The position numbers were made by a program, and so were the translations under genes. The notes below the pieces were generated by a model. The model was not told the DNA's origin and ran no database searches. It saw only the letters and a program-made list of their open reading frames with translations. Shown piece after piece: positions 1 to 10,591 of a DNA stretch of 64,000 nucleotides (position 1 is its first letter; each line of letters begins with the position of its first letter). The stretch is from Elymus sibiricus. Taxonomy: Eukaryota; Streptophyta; Magnoliopsida; Poales; Poaceae. Location: assembly GCA_039707655.1 (NCBI GenBank), contig CM077676.1:376158114-376222113 (forward strand). Reading direction: 5' to 3'.

Positions 1-722
1 TGATGTTTGAGTAGATTCGTTTTGTCCTATGGGTTGATTGATGATCGTGATTGGTTTGAGTTGTATATTTTTTTTTGGTGCTGTCCTATGGTGCCCTCCG
101 TGTCGCGCAAGCATGAGGGATTCCCGCTGTAGGGTTTGCAATACGTTCATAATTCTCTTATAGTGGGCAGCTAGAGTGACAGAAGCTTACACCCGTGTAA
201 GGGGGTTGTTGTGTATGGGAGTAAAGGGGACTTGTTACTTAATGCTATGGTTGGGTTTTACCTTAATAATATTTGGTAGTTGCGGGTGCTTGCTAGAGTT
301 CCAATCATAAGTGCATATGATCCAAGTACGGAAAGTATGTTAGCTCATGCCTCTCCCTCACATAAAATTGCAATAATGATTACCGGTCTAGTTATCGATT
401 GCCTAGGGACAAATCCTTCTCTTGTGTTACAAAAGTTTGCTACTAAATAACTAACTTTTATTATCTTGCAAATTACTCATATTTTTATTCTTGTTAAGTA
501 CTCCTAGTTTTATTCTTGCGAAGTAGTTCTAGCATTACACCTATAAAGTACTTCTAGTTTCATACTTGTTCTAGGTAAAGCAAACATTAAGTGTGCGTAG
601 AGTTGTATCGGTGGTCGATAGAACTTGAAGGGAATATTAATTCTACCTTTAGCTCCTCGTTGGGTTCGACACTCTTATTTATCGAAAAAGCTACAATTGA
701 TCCCCTATACTTGTGGGTTATC
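1..722 (-). mobile_element. Gypsy LTR fragment (Sabrina/WHAM-like)
   Basis: Read on the minus strand, the segment begins at 722 with TGATAACCCACAAGTATAGG, which I recognise from memory as the start of an abundant Triticeae Gypsy LTR, and it continues to the window edge. The plus strand therefore ends in the LTR terminus TTATCA. Only the LTR is visible and no internal region is present. It abuts CACTA-derived sequence at 723, so it probably inserted into that element. The family name is tentative; membership in a high-copy Gypsy LTR group is fairly secure. Confidence 0.7.
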
Positions 723-1575
723 AGGAATGTACAGAGAGAAGGGAGGTGTGCGTACCGGGTCCAAGTCAGACGGCGGGCAGGACGAGGCCGAGGACGATGG
801 CGGAGGCGTCGGCGGACGGCGAGCTCGACGGAGACGCGGACGGCGTTGGATGCGGAGGAAGGCGCGGGCGACGGTGACGGGGAAGTAGTTGGAGGTAGCA
901 TTGCACGACGAGGCCGAAGAACTTCGAGGCAGCGAGGGACGGCGCGGGCGACGGGGAAGACTGGATCCGCGAAGCCGTTCGCGGCGGCCGACCGCGACCT
1001 CGCCGGTGGCGACGGAAGACACCATGACCATGGCGATGGAGGCGAAGCGAGAAAGAGAGAGAGGGAAAGAGAGGGAGAAAGCGCGATGTGTCCTAATGGA
1101 TCTGACTAGCTGCAAGGTGGGGGAGCGGTGGATAAGGTTATGCATAGCGGTGGCGGGCGACGCCTATTGCCTGCCACAGCTATAGATGCGTGGTAGGTGG
1201 CAGCATGACAAAACATAGCTGTGGCGGGCGCCGAATAGGACCAGCCACTGTGGACTCTGATAAAATTTGAAACCGGTTGGCGCGTCAGTACCCAAATATA
1301 GTTGTGGCCGTCGCGCGAAATTGCCTACCACTGCTCAGCGTGGAAGCAGTGGCGGGTGCAACTTTGTGCCCGCCACTGCAGCTTTTCGCTCCCGAAGAAA
1401 TTAGAAAGCACATAGCTGTGGCTGTTGGTCAATCTCACCCGCCACTGCTGCGTGTTCAGCAGTGGCGGGCTCGTTTTAGCACCCGCCACTGCTTGTTTTC
1501 AAAAATAGCTGTGGCGGGTGCCCCGCCTCGCCCGCCACTCATTTGGGTTCACCTATAAGCCCTTTCCCAGTAGTG
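723..1575. mobile_element. CACTA (En/Spm) transposon end, truncated
   Basis: The right border reads CCTTTCCCAGTAGTG, the inverse of a CACTACTGGGAAAGG terminus, which marks a CACTA element end at 1575. Inside it lie many direct and inverted subterminal repeats. The GC-rich 740-1110 part has long overlapping open frames on both strands but no recognisable transposase. The other end is not visible because the Gypsy LTR replaces it at 722. The element sits in an Angela-type LTR, whose sequence resumes at 1576. Confidence 0.75.
1140..1545. repeat. CACTA subterminal repeat array
   Basis: About twelve copies of a 12-14 bp word, close to AGCTGTGGCGGGCG or its inverse CCCGCCACTGCT, occur in both orientations. 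Examples start near 1146, 1217, 1347, 1370, 1438, 1460, 1480, 1505 and 1530. Such subterminal words are the usual transposase-binding sites in CACTA elements; binding here is inferred from the family. Confidence 0.8.
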
Positions 1576-2095
1576 GGCCCAGAGATATCTCTCCGTCACA
1601 CGGAGCGACAAATCTTAGTCTCGATCCATGCAACTCAACAAACACCTTCGGAGATACCTGTAGAGCACCTTTATGATCACCCAATTATGAAGTGACGTTT
1701 GATAGCACACAAAGTATTCCTCTGGTATCCGGGAGTGGCATGATCTCATGGTCTAAGGAACAGATACTTGACATGAAGAAAGTTGTAGCAAATAAACTAA
1801 GTGATACGATCTGATGCTAACCTTATGATTGGGTCTGTCCATCACATCATTCTCCTAATGATGTGATCCCGTTATCAAATGACAACTCATGTCTATGGCT
1901 AGGAAACCTTAACCATCTTTGATCAACGAGCTAGTCTAGTAGAGGCTCACTAGGGACACTGTGTTGTTTATGTATCCACACATGTATTTAAGTTTCCGGT
2001 CAATACAATTCTAGCATGAATAATAAACCTTTATCATGAACAAGGAAATATGATAATAACCATTTTGTTATTGCCTATAGGGCATATTTCCAATA
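1576..2095 (-). mobile_element. Angela/BARE-type Copia LTR fragment
   Basis: On the minus strand it starts at 2095 with TATTGGAAATATGCCC, one base from the TGTTGGAAATATGCCC start of Angela/BARE/WIS LTRs. It continues through the characteristic region around GGGCCC and the 'aatatctctcc' block, where the CACTA end interrupts it. The same block recurs in the better preserved LTR at 56386-58358. The remainder of the LTR is missing. Confidence 0.8.
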
Positions 2096-2099
2096 GATA

Positions 2100-2830
2100 G
2101 GTTTCGACGAACTTTTTTTTCACGGAAAAACTGAACGAAAAAAATGAACCCAAAGGACGGTCTTTTTCACCTGTATTCCCTTTTCCGAAGAGGCACGGTT
2201 GTGCCTCTCACGAAAGCAAATCTTTGCCTCGACAAAAAACAAATTTGTGCCTCTCATGAAAAAAAACATGTTTTTCCCTTTTCCGGGAGGCACAGCTGTA
2301 CCTCTCGTGGAAGCAAATATGTGCCTCCACGAGAAGTAAATATGTGCCTCTCGTGGATGAAAAAATAGAAAACGCTTTTTTTTCCTTTTCCGAGAGGCGC
2401 AGCTCTGCCTCTCACGGAAGCAAATCTGTGCCTCCACGAAAAGCAAATCTGTGCCTCTCGCAGTAGCAGAAAAAAGCGCATTTTTTCTTTTCCGATGCCT
2501 CTCATGGAAGCAAATCCATGCCTCCACGAGAAGTAAATATGTGTCTCTCGCGGTAGGGAAAAAAACCCCGTGTTTTTCCTTTTCTGAGAGGCATAGCTTG
2601 GCAAATCTGTGCCTCTTGCAGAAGAAGAAAAAAAAAGGAAAAGCATTTTTCGCGCAAAAAAGTCAATTTGTTTTCCAAAACCTAGGGAAAACCGGATAAA
2701 AACCAAAAAGCTGGAAAAACCCAAACAAAAAATAATCTAAAACCCAAAAACGCGTATAGAAAAATAAAATAAAAAACAAAAATCAGAGGGAGCGCCAGCA
2801 CGCGACAAGTGGCGTGCTCTCAGCCCATCA
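2100..2830. mobile_element. Mutator-like non-autonomous element A
   Basis: The body is a run of imperfect repeats built on GTGCCTCTCGTGGAAGCAAA and its complement, separated by A-rich spacers. The right part contains AACCCAAAAACGCGTATAG (about 2741-2759), then AGAGGGAGCGCC (2785-2796) and GCGACAAGTGGCG. These landmarks reappear inverted at 35483-35527, so this is a family with two copies in the window. The overlapping open frames here are by-products of the repeats. The Mutator label rests on recalled resemblance to Triticeae MULEs; I did not define a target duplication. Confidence 0.5.
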
Positions 2831-3097
2831 AAAGTGACCCTTGCGGGGCTGCCGCAAGGAGTACTCCTTAATTTGTTCTCTCCGGCTTTTGTCGTTTGGG
2901 TCGGTCAGGCGGACACCAAAGTCTAATCATGTCGTCGGTCCATAGATGCGCTGTCAGGACGCATTTCAGATTTTAACCAAATTTTGAATTAAAGATATAG
3001 ACATTGCCACCAGAAGTCCGTTCATACATTAATTAAAAATAAAAACATAAATAAAACCTAGATCTAGTGGCCCGCGTCGTTGTCCTTGTCGGTGAGG

Positions 3098-3529
3098 TCA
3101 ATGTAGACCGGGGCCAGCCATGGATACGGCCACGGTACTACTGCGGGCGCTGGCGCTGGCTTGTTCGGTGCCACCTCCTGCTGTGTCGGCTGCGCGCCCA
3201 CCCACTCGGGCGTGCACGAGAGCATGGACGTCCACGATCACGAGTGCCCCACCAGTGGCGCTAGTGGCCACGGCTCCTGCTCCGGCTCGAGCTCGGGGGG
3301 GAATGGCGATCTGTACTTGGGCCGATTCAGCCAGCGCCAGTGGCAGGCCAGGCCACATGGCGAGCTGGGAGTCTTCGATAGCCTTCTTGTAGGCCTGGTC
3401 GGCCTCCTCCTCCTCCACCGTGGGATGTGGTGCTGGAGTGCGCCTGCCGGGCGCGGGGCATTGGCGCATGACCCAAGAAGCACGACCAGGGAGTGTCTTA
3501 TTAGGTGCTGATGAACCTGCTAGGTCCAA
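3098..3529 (-). pseudogene. TE-associated hypothetical ORF
   Basis: This 143-codon open frame runs from a Glu-rich stretch (EEEEADQAYKKAIEDSQ, first third) into an Ala/Arg/Gly-rich tail. I recognise no domain. The acidic, repetitive composition resembles hypothetical proteins annotated inside Triticeae DNA transposons, and the adjoining 2880-3060 sequence has the look of a Harbinger-type terminal region. The upstream end stops just before the LINE insertion at 3549. It may be a coding remnant or chance. A 45-bp block at its 5' side (3505-3548) is repeated at about 54640-54684. Confidence 0.25.
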
Positions 3530-3548
3530 GAAGAAAATACCGATACTT

Positions 3549-4126
3549 TTTTTTGAGGAAAGCCATCATGGCGAGCTTTATTGATCAGATAAAAGAGTTA
3601 CATCGTTCACCAAACTCGCAAAAATAAAGCTACGGGGATCATCGTCCCAAACACAAGTTCTAGACATAGCCATAGCATTCCTAGATAGCTCATGCGCCAC
3701 TACATTGGCCTCCCTATTACAATGTTCCACAAGAACATTATCAAAACCAGCGAGAAGAATATTACAATCCGTGTAAAGTGCACTTGCTGATGTAGCCGAG
3801 AAACCTCCGTCATTGATAGTTTGAACAACCTGAAGACAATCAGTATGAATTGTAAAAGAGTTGATACCTACTCCCTCCGGTCCTTTTCATATTAGATTTG
3901 TCTGAAGTCAAACTTTGATAAGTTTGACCAAATTTATATTAGAAAATATGAACATCTATAATACCTAATAAATATAATATGAAAATATATTCCAAGATGG
4001 ATCTAATGATATTGGTGTTGTTATGTGAATGTTAATATTTTTTTGTAGAAACTTGGTCAAACTTTGAAGAGTTTGACTTCAGACAAACCTAATATACAGA
4101 GTACAAAGGACCGAGGAAGTATTTGT
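3549..4126 (-). pseudogene. 5'-truncated LINE, RNase H tail (MITE inside)
   Basis: Translated on the minus strand from 3868 to about 3570, the sequence gives the end of a plant LINE ORF2: a C-terminal RNase H-like (RVT_3) segment with the motifs IHTDCLQVV and VEHCNREANVVAH, ending in an acidic VWDDDP tail as in the large LINE at 17-23 kb. A short poly(A) tail appears as the plus-strand T-run at 3547-3554. A 12-bp duplication ATACCGATACTT flanks it (3537-3548 and 4127-4138), which is expected for target-primed insertion of a truncated copy. A Stowaway MITE occupies 3871-4119. Confidence 0.8.
3871..4119. mobile_element. Stowaway MITE
   Basis: The terminal inverted repeats are CTCCCTCCGGTCC on the left and GGACCGAGGAAG on the right, with TA duplications at 3869-3870 and 4120-4121. 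The AT-rich interior has matching AAGTCAAACTT arms. It is about 249 bp and lies in the 5' part of the truncated LINE. Confidence 0.85.
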
Positions 4127-4284
4127 ATACCGATACTTGATTATGTGCAAGCTTGGATAGGAAGGGAAAAAGAAGAGAGCAATATATTATGGTTTAGGCC
4201 GTACTGTACTATTAATGGTACCTAGTACGTACGGTGGTAAAAAGGTGACGGAATTAATGGGCCTGTGCATCTTGTATATATTTA

Positions 4285-5688
4285 CTAGCAAACATGTTCG
4301 TGTGTTGTAACGGGAGACAAAAAAAATCACACGCTAGTCAAATAAGTATGAGTCAATACCCCGACATATGAGCGTCATCTATTTCAACACGGTGGCTCAC
4401 CATGTTGCCACTTATCTTTTTTCCCACCCTCGCTGATGATGGACGCGATGTCCACGTGATCACAATGCATTCGACGTGGTAAATCCCAAGGCAATGAGCT
4501 TGCCACTAGACAACACACTTGTCATTGTGTCGCGTAAGGGAATGTTTAAAACTTTAACAATAAATCTCATCGACCACGAGCTACTCTCAACGCCTAGACA
4601 TATAAAGACTTTCCGAAAACTAATCAAATCCTAGACATAAAAGACTTTTGAATCGGCGAACAGTTTTTTGAATCGACAAAAGTTTTTTTTAAATTTGGCC
4701 ATTTTTTAAAAATTCACAAACATTTGTTTTGTCTAGACGAACATTTTTTTAAATGCATGAACAGTTTTCGAATTCATGAACATTTTTTACTCGGCAATTT
4801 TTTTTAAAAAAAAATTGCCCATATTTCTTAAATTCATGAACATTTGTTTTGTTTAGACGAACATTTTTTGAAATGAATGAATAGTTTTCGAATTCATGAA
4901 CATTTTTTGGCTCGGCAATCATTTTTTGAATCGATGAATTTTTTAAAAAATTGGGGAACAAATTTTTAAATTTTAAAAAATAAATTTTTTGAATATTTTC
5001 TAAAATTTCATGGAAATTTGTTTTCAGATTCACGAATATGTTTTGAATACACGATCATTTTTTCAAAATAATGAACATGATTTTATTTCCTGACATTTTT
5101 TTCTGAATTGTGAAACTTTTTATAATTTGCGAACAGTTTTTAAAAATCACCAACATTTTTCAAAACCCAATTTTTTTATGATTTCCCAAACATTTTTTGA
5201 ATCCATAAATATTTTATGATTTCTCGAACATTTTTTTCAAAACTCGTAACTTTTTAAAATCTGAAAATCTTGAATTAATGTAAAGAAGGAAAAAACAAAA
5301 ACAGAAATGAGAAAAGAAAAGATAAAAAACGAAATGAAAAACAAACAGGGGCGTCACACCCCGCGGGCCGGCCCATGAACACATACGTGGGGGGAGGACA
5401 TGTCACATGCGTGAGAAAAAGGAGTCGAAAAATGGGTAGAACGTGGGGATCAAACCGTGGTCACCAGGGTGGGAGAGAGAGGCTTTAGCCACTGCGCCAC
5501 TTGTGTGTCTCTGCTATATTTGGGTTATCATCTCTATAAAACAACTGAACACCAGGGCGGCTTTGGAATGAAAAATCGAATCGTTTTCTTCACTTATGCA
5601 TGGCATAGCGGGTAATTTATTGCAACTTCGGGGGTATTTTTTTGGACGGACGACCAGAAGCACTATTTGCTTTATTATTAGGTAGAGA
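4285..5688 (-). mobile_element. Helitron H1 (non-autonomous)
   Basis: On the minus strand the element starts at 5688 with TCTCTACCTAATAATAAAG, a Helitron 5' TC end shared with H2. It finishes at 4285 with CTAG, preceded by a weak hairpin of the CCCGTTACAACACACG type. The flanks are A (4284) and T (5689), as expected for insertion between A and T. The interior is filled with GAACATTTTTTGAATTC-like repeats (about 4640-5250), and no gene is recognisable. It is 1404 bp. Confidence 0.7.
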
Positions 5689-5876
5689 TTTATTGCAGCT
5701 AGAACCTTGTATACATTTGATTTAATTTTTTGCGAATAATACATTTGATTTAATGGCAGACTTATATAAACATGTTGTATATATACTTACTAGTTAGTGA
5801 GATAAAAGCACCAGAGGCACACAAACTTGTTTGGCACGTGATGGTTGGTCCACAAATTTGCAAATGCACACCCTAC
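5689..5876. other. Unassigned spacer
   Basis: AT-rich flank of H1 containing TATATAAACATG and a partial copy of the inverted-repeat motif of the next element (ACAAACTTGTTTGGCACG). No gene or RNA is visible. Confidence 0.4.
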
Positions 5877-6098
5877 CACCCACAAACTTGCAATCTGGGT
5901 GTAAAAAGGCCCAGAGTCAATAAGACGTTGCCATCTGGCGCTGTACATTTTGCAAAGACCCCCAATGCGTGCTGACAGTTGGGTCCGTGCATCCCGAGCG
6001 TTAATTCAAGACATTACACAGGGTTTGCCGTAAAATATACATTGTTAGATGGCAATTGGCTCTGGCCTTTTTACACCTAGACCACAAGTTTGTGGGTG
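5877..6098. mobile_element. MITE with about 50-bp inverted ends
   Basis: The left end CACCCACAAACTTGCAATC and the inverse of the right end (CACCCACAAACTTGTGGTC) match, and the match continues through GGTGTAAAAAGGCC for about 50 bp. The element is about 222 bp. No clear target duplication was found, so the superfamily is open. Confidence 0.6.
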
Positions 6099-6101
6099 AT
6101 G

Positions 6102-6560
6102 AGTCCTTTTTTTGCGAAAAAAGTTCCAGATTTATTATCAAAATTTATTGGAAGTACAAAACATCTTAAACATAATAAAAATTTTGTCGAGATACCGAGA
6201 CCACCGAACAATCACTACCGCCACCAGAACGAGCCGCCGACGCGTCACTGTCGCCGCTCCCCTATCGAAGCCGGTTTGACCTTGTCGAAAACACCCAGGA
6301 AGTCTTCGTGCACGTGCCCCTAAGGACTAATGCCCTGGAGTCGCAGACATTCCGTTTGAACCCTTGAACAGATCTGAAACATCTGACACCAAATCTGGTG
6401 ACATGACGAGAAACCCTAACTTCACCGCTCCTAGACGGCGGCAGAAATTTACGCCGGAGCTCCGTCGACTACGTCCTGATGGACGAATTCGAGGAGAATC
6501 GGAACCCGGAAGACAAACTCGAACATCATGATTTTCGTTGAGAGGAAACTTTTGTAGGCA
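6102..6560 (-). repeat. Abundant Triticeae retroposon-like repeat
   Basis: It starts with a T-run followed by GCGAAAAAAGTTCCAGA and leads into a GC-richer body with GCCGCCACC-type words. It resembles, from memory, a very common dispersed wheat repeat whose 3' end lies on the left, so the copy would be in minus orientation. The short open frames in it are not gene-like. Confidence 0.35.
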
Positions 6561-6645
6561 GTTTTTTTTTAGGGTTTATGTAGGCAGCTTAACTGTTGGA
6601 GTAGCTAGGTAGTGATGTGACAGATCGGTCGATATATATATAGCC

Positions 6646-6668
6646 GATCCATCCATCCATCCATCTAT
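6646..6668. repeat. (ATCC)n microsatellite
   Basis: Four to five tandem ATCC units. Further short CCATCCAT runs occur at about 6745 and 6950. The 6561-7194 spacer otherwise shows only GATCGATC-rich low-copy-looking DNA and no gene. Confidence 0.8.
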
Positions 6669-7194
6669 CGGTGATGGGTCTATCTCTATCACCATGTCCG
6701 TCCGTCTGTGCTAGTAGCAGCTTGTCTTGATTCTTGACCGATCGATCCATCCATGTATCTAAAGTTTTTTTTTTTTTGAACAATCCATGTATCTAAAGTT
6801 GGAACGATCGATCGTCATGCACAGTAGCTCCTATGATGGGATCGACCATTCATTCTATCTATCATTTCACTCGCCCATCGTACTTCACATACAGTGCTAG
6901 CTAGGTGTACTAGCGTAATTAAAATATGAAACGCTGCTGAAGACGATCGATCCATCCATCCACACATGAATGGTACTTGCAGCAACTCATGACATCACCA
7001 CTACGCTTCCTGCGAGCTCGCTTCCTCGCTCCCAGCAAGTACTGTCATCTGCTGTGGGAGTTGTGGTGCCAGCCTGCCAGGTTGGGAACCTATAGCTATA
7101 GCTAAAGGCTCTCAATAGTTCTTTCAGCGGAGTACACCTATATATCATGTCACAAAATTTTAAGGGACCGGCTAAAGATCAATCGCCTGAAAAA

Positions 7195-7660
7195 CAGAAA
7201 ACGGTCAGTCGATTCTCCTTCTCCTGTATCAACCGTTCGATCAAGATCCAATGGATGCTGGTTGTCTTTAACCTCAGACATATCTTCTTCCTCTCTCTCT
7301 CACCCGTCGATCCAGCCCAGCCCTAACCGCCGGCCCCCGCCTCCCGCGGCTGGCAGCGCTTCCGCGACCGCCTCGCCGCCCCGCCCTCCCCTGAACCACC
7401 CCCCACCGCCGGTCTTGCCGCCACCCCCGGCCATCCCTCTAGCCCTGCCGTGTACTGTTGTTATCTCCGGCGAAGCCCCACCACCGCCCCCCACCACCGC
7501 CGTTCACCACCGCCCCCACCCGAAACCCTAAGATAGATAATGGGGTAGTCTCTCCGGCGAGCCCCCCGCTGCGGCTGTTTCTTCATTCCCTCCGGCGCCT
7601 CCTTTCTTCTAGGGAAAATCGACTGACCCAAATCGGATATTCAGACGACTGACGTTTAGC
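7195..7660. mobile_element. Short element with GTCAGTCG inverted ends
   Basis: The left end ACGGTCAGTCGATTCTCC and the inverse of the right end (ACGTCAGTCGTCTG) match imperfectly. The interior is C-rich and reads as a Pro/Ala/Ser-rich 89-codon frame (7262-7531) that looks like a captured first-exon-type sequence. Related sequence lies inverted at about 33090-33390. No target duplication was identified. Confidence 0.35.
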
Positions 7661-7945
7661 TAAACTGAAATTTTAATTATAAATTTAACTCTCGAAACGG
7701 CTCTCGTCCCGCTTTATAGATAAAACACAAATCAAAATACGCAGCCGAATGATAAAAGGCTGTGAGGAAGCCCTCTTGCATAGCAGATCCTGGAATAACC
7801 GGACAACCTAACCGCAATGACTATGTTGCCGAAGGATAATACCGGTAGTCCTACATACAATGTCATGACACGCTCTAGGACACCTAAGTTCCACGAGAAC
7901 GCCCCAGGAGGGAAAACGGCGCTACGCGCCGCCACTGCCTAGACC
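7661..7945 (-). repeat. Probable minus-strand retroposon 3' region
   Basis: Read on the minus strand, the end carries TTTTATCTATAAAGCGGGACG, a tail seen at the 3' ends of grass LINEs. Upstream sequence has codon-like structure but no frame I recognise. The class is uncertain. Confidence 0.25.
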
Positions 7946-8256
7946 TGGCCTATGCATTGGGCCCATTCATACTATATATCTTGGGTTTTTTGCTACTTTT
8001 GATTCTTCAGGTGTGAGTTCAATTTAAAATTACTAAATTCCGGTTTTTATGCCCTATTTTGATATTTTTAATGCAAATTACTCAATTTTACAATTTTTTC
8101 ATCCCGATTACAACCATTTAGTGAATGTTTTGCCAGTTTTTCCCCATCTAGTGAAAGATTTTCTAGCTTTTACCCCAATTTGCAATCTATTACACGGGTC
8201 CGAGCCGTCAGGTATACGTGGCGGGCCACATCGCAATTTTCCCTTATGAGGAGTTA
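7946..8256. other. Spacer without recognisable features
   Basis: AT-rich DNA with CATTTAGTGAATG and CATCTAGTGAAAG partial repeats. No gene, RNA or defined transposon end was seen. Confidence 0.4.
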
Positions 8257-8261
8257 AGCCA

Positions 8262-8950
8262 CACTTAGCCGAACTCGCAAAATCTTCAACTCCTCAAATA
8301 TCTGAGGAGAAGTGTTCCAACACTCTCAAAATTGAGCAGCCAAAACCAACTCCTCAAATATATGTTACTCAGCTGCTTGCATGTCGGTGCCACCCCCGCT
8401 GCAGCCATGGCCCGTGGAGGACGAATTTCGGCTGCTTTGTCGACTATTTCGTCGCAAGCTTACGTCGCGCATGGTGAGCCTGTGTCATATTATTTTTGCG
8501 GAGCATCGATACGACGATATCTACCCTAGGCAGTGGCGAAGCCACACTATGGCTGTGTAGTCAATTGACTACACAGCTTTTGATCAAAAGCTTTTAAATA
8601 TACAAGTAAAATTCCATGGATAAATTCAGAAATATTATAAGATTTAGAGAGGATTTATTGTTGACATCACAGATTTATAGTTCTGACACTGCCATTGAGT
8701 CCCTAGGTACTAGCTAACGCATGAAAATCATCTAGTGCCGAAAAGTCGTCGTTGGCCACGTGAAAGGAAGAAGAAAGAAGAATGAAGAATGAAGTAGAGG
8801 GAGAGAGGCTTTCATGTGGAGTCTTGTTCATTTGAGGAGTTAAGTTTGAGGGTTCCATTGGGTTTGCATTTTTTTAACTCCTCAAATTTAAAAGGTTAAG
8901 ATTTGAAGAGATGTTTGAAGAGTTAAATTTTGAGGGTTCGGCCTTACAAA
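8262..8950. mobile_element. TIR DNA transposon, non-autonomous
   Basis: The left end CCGAACTCGCAAAATCTTCA and the inverse of the right end (CCGAACCCTCAAAATTTAAC) align for about 40 bp, including ACTCCTCAAATATCT versus ACTCTTCAAACATCT. Internal copies of TTTGAGGAGTTAA extend the inverted structure. No transposase is visible and the superfamily is not determined. Confidence 0.5.
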
Positions 8951-9463
8951 CCCAGCCGGCCATATCATCGACTCCATCAATTTACACTCAACAATTACAA
9001 GCATTCATGTTAGTGTATTGTCAGTGCGCTATACGTACATGTGGTGCCTACCTTAGCTAGCTGTAGTATATTAGCGCATGCAAGGGAGGCAAACGTACAC
9101 TCTCCCCTTGCATTGATCATTGCCCATGCCCATGCATGTAAAAATTACAAACGTATATTTAGTTCCCATGATTGATTGTTTCGGGTGATTAAATAAGCAA
9201 GAATATTTAGAATTACAAGTTTACAACCTACATTAGCTTATTACAGCACACACAGCAGCACCACCACCACATAAACTAGCTAGCTAGGGAGAGGTCATCT
9301 CATCTTATGAAACAAAAACCAAAAATAAATAAAAAATACTAACCAACCTGCATCGGCCATGGCTTTAATTCATATATATGGGGCGGCCGGGGGAAAATGC
9401 ATGCAAAGAAATTAACATCAATGTCTACATGTGTCTTGAATGCATGCGTGGCTGATGCGATTA
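8951..9463. other. 3' flank of the MYB locus
   Basis: Low-copy-looking DNA with CAGCACCACCACCACA and TAGCTAGCTAG runs, downstream of the minus-strand MYB. It should contain the 3' UTR. I could not assign a polyadenylation signal with confidence. Confidence 0.4.
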
Positions 9464-10359
9464 CTAATAAAGGAACCTAGTCCCTTCCTGGGTTGCTGCG
9501 GCACCGGCACCGTCGCCGTAGAAGAAGAAGCCGCTCGGCGAAATCATCTCATGATGCTCATAGGTCATGATGTCACTCCCAGATGCTACTGCTGCTGGTG
9601 CTGGTGACAGCAGGTTGCTGGTGTCCTCCTCCTGCTGCTGAAACTGCAAGCCACCAAACATGAAGCTCTCCTGCAGGCCAACAGCAGCAGCACTAGTGTT
9701 GTTGGAGATGTCGACCGAGGAGCATGACGGCATGTACTGCTGCTGCTGGTGGTGGTCGCCTCCTCCGACTCCAAACATGAGGAGCTGGCCTAGAGATGCA
9801 GCAGAAGTAGAGCTAGTGTGGTGGTGGTGGTGCTCAAGGGTGAATGGTGGTGCCGGCGGTCTGGAGCCGTACTGCTGGCCATGGGCGGCGGCGGCGATGA
9901 GCAGGTGCAGCTGCTTCTTCTTGAGCTTGGTGTTTCAGTAGTTCTTGACGTCGTTGTCGGTCCTCCCGGGGAGCTGCGCGGCGATGATGGACCACCTGCT
10001 GCCGATGGCGGCGAAGAGGGCGCAGATCACCCTGTCCTCCTCGTCGGAGAAGTCGCCGTGCTTGATGTTTGGCCGCAGGTAGTTGAGCCAACGCAGGCGG
10101 CAGCTCTTCCCGCACCTCTTCAGACCTGAATCATCTCCACGACATCAGTGGACGTGCATGCGATGCATGTACAGAAGTCAGAAATGCAGATGGATATGGC
10201 TAGCTTAGGTGTAATGGACATACCAGCTTTGGTGGGGAGCGCGATCCAGTTGCCGCCGGTGCCATGGGTGTGGATGTAGTCCTTGAGCTTCCTGTCCTCC
10301 TCGGGCGACCATGGCCCCTTCTTCACGCTGCCCTTGTCACAGCACGGAGCTCGACCCAT
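9464..10359 (-). pseudogene. R2R3-MYB (RAX/MYB36 type) with nonsense codon
   Basis: R2R3-MYBs are nuclear DNA-binding transcription factors; this type (subgroup 14, RAX/MYB36-like) acts in axillary meristem and root development in other plants. Exon 1 is 10359-10224, encoding [20 protein letters not shown] and the start of R2. A 98-bp intron (10223-10126, GT-AG, phase 1) follows at the usual MYB position, then exon 2 from 10125. R2 completes with [16 protein letters not shown], and R3 runs through [21 protein letters not shown]. There codon 109, normally the last conserved Trp (TGG), is TGA (9937-9935). The same frame then stays open for 156 more codons through a Q-, S- and A-rich tail ending GTRFLY, giving about 265 residues if read through. 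The preserved frame suggests a recent mutation, or a base-call error. The truncated product would lack the end of the R3 recognition helix and the whole tail. Confidence 0.9.
9935..9937 (-). other. Premature TGA in MYB R3 repeat
   Basis: The minus-strand codons around the site read GTC AAG AAC TAC TGA AAC ACC. Every R2R3-MYB I know has Trp at this place (NYWNT). One G-to-A change of TGG explains it. Confidence 0.9.
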
Positions 10360-10485
10360 TTTCTGCCTCTTCTTTCCTAGCTCCTTTCTTCCTCGAGCAA
10401 CTCCTGCTTAGCTAGCTAGCTCCGGATGGGAGGAAATGGTGAGAGACAAGTTTAAAGGCAGCTCGCTAGCTCAGCTAAGTTGGAG

Positions 10486-10494
10486 ATATATAAT
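10486..10494 (-). promoter_or_regulatory. Candidate TATA box of the MYB
   Basis: The minus strand reads ATTATATAT 127 bp upstream of the ATG. It would imply a start near 10455 and a 5' leader of about 95 nt. This is a position-based guess. Confidence 0.45.
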
Positions 10495-10591
10495 GCGGCC
10501 GGCAAGCAAGTCAATGGCAACTGCTAGTACGAAGGAGGATGGCTCTAAATTTGTCTAGTAATTTCTCTCACCAAGCTAGCAAGATGTACTA

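Noticed and set aside
2120..2724. Overlapping minus-strand frames rich in RHRFASVRG-like repeats
   Set aside because: They simply translate the short DNA repeats of a non-autonomous Mutator-like element.
4640..5250. GAACATTTTTTGAATTC repeats as heat-shock elements
   Set aside because: The words resemble nGAAn/nTTCn by chance of an A/T-rich filler inside a Helitron; no promoter or gene is adjacent.
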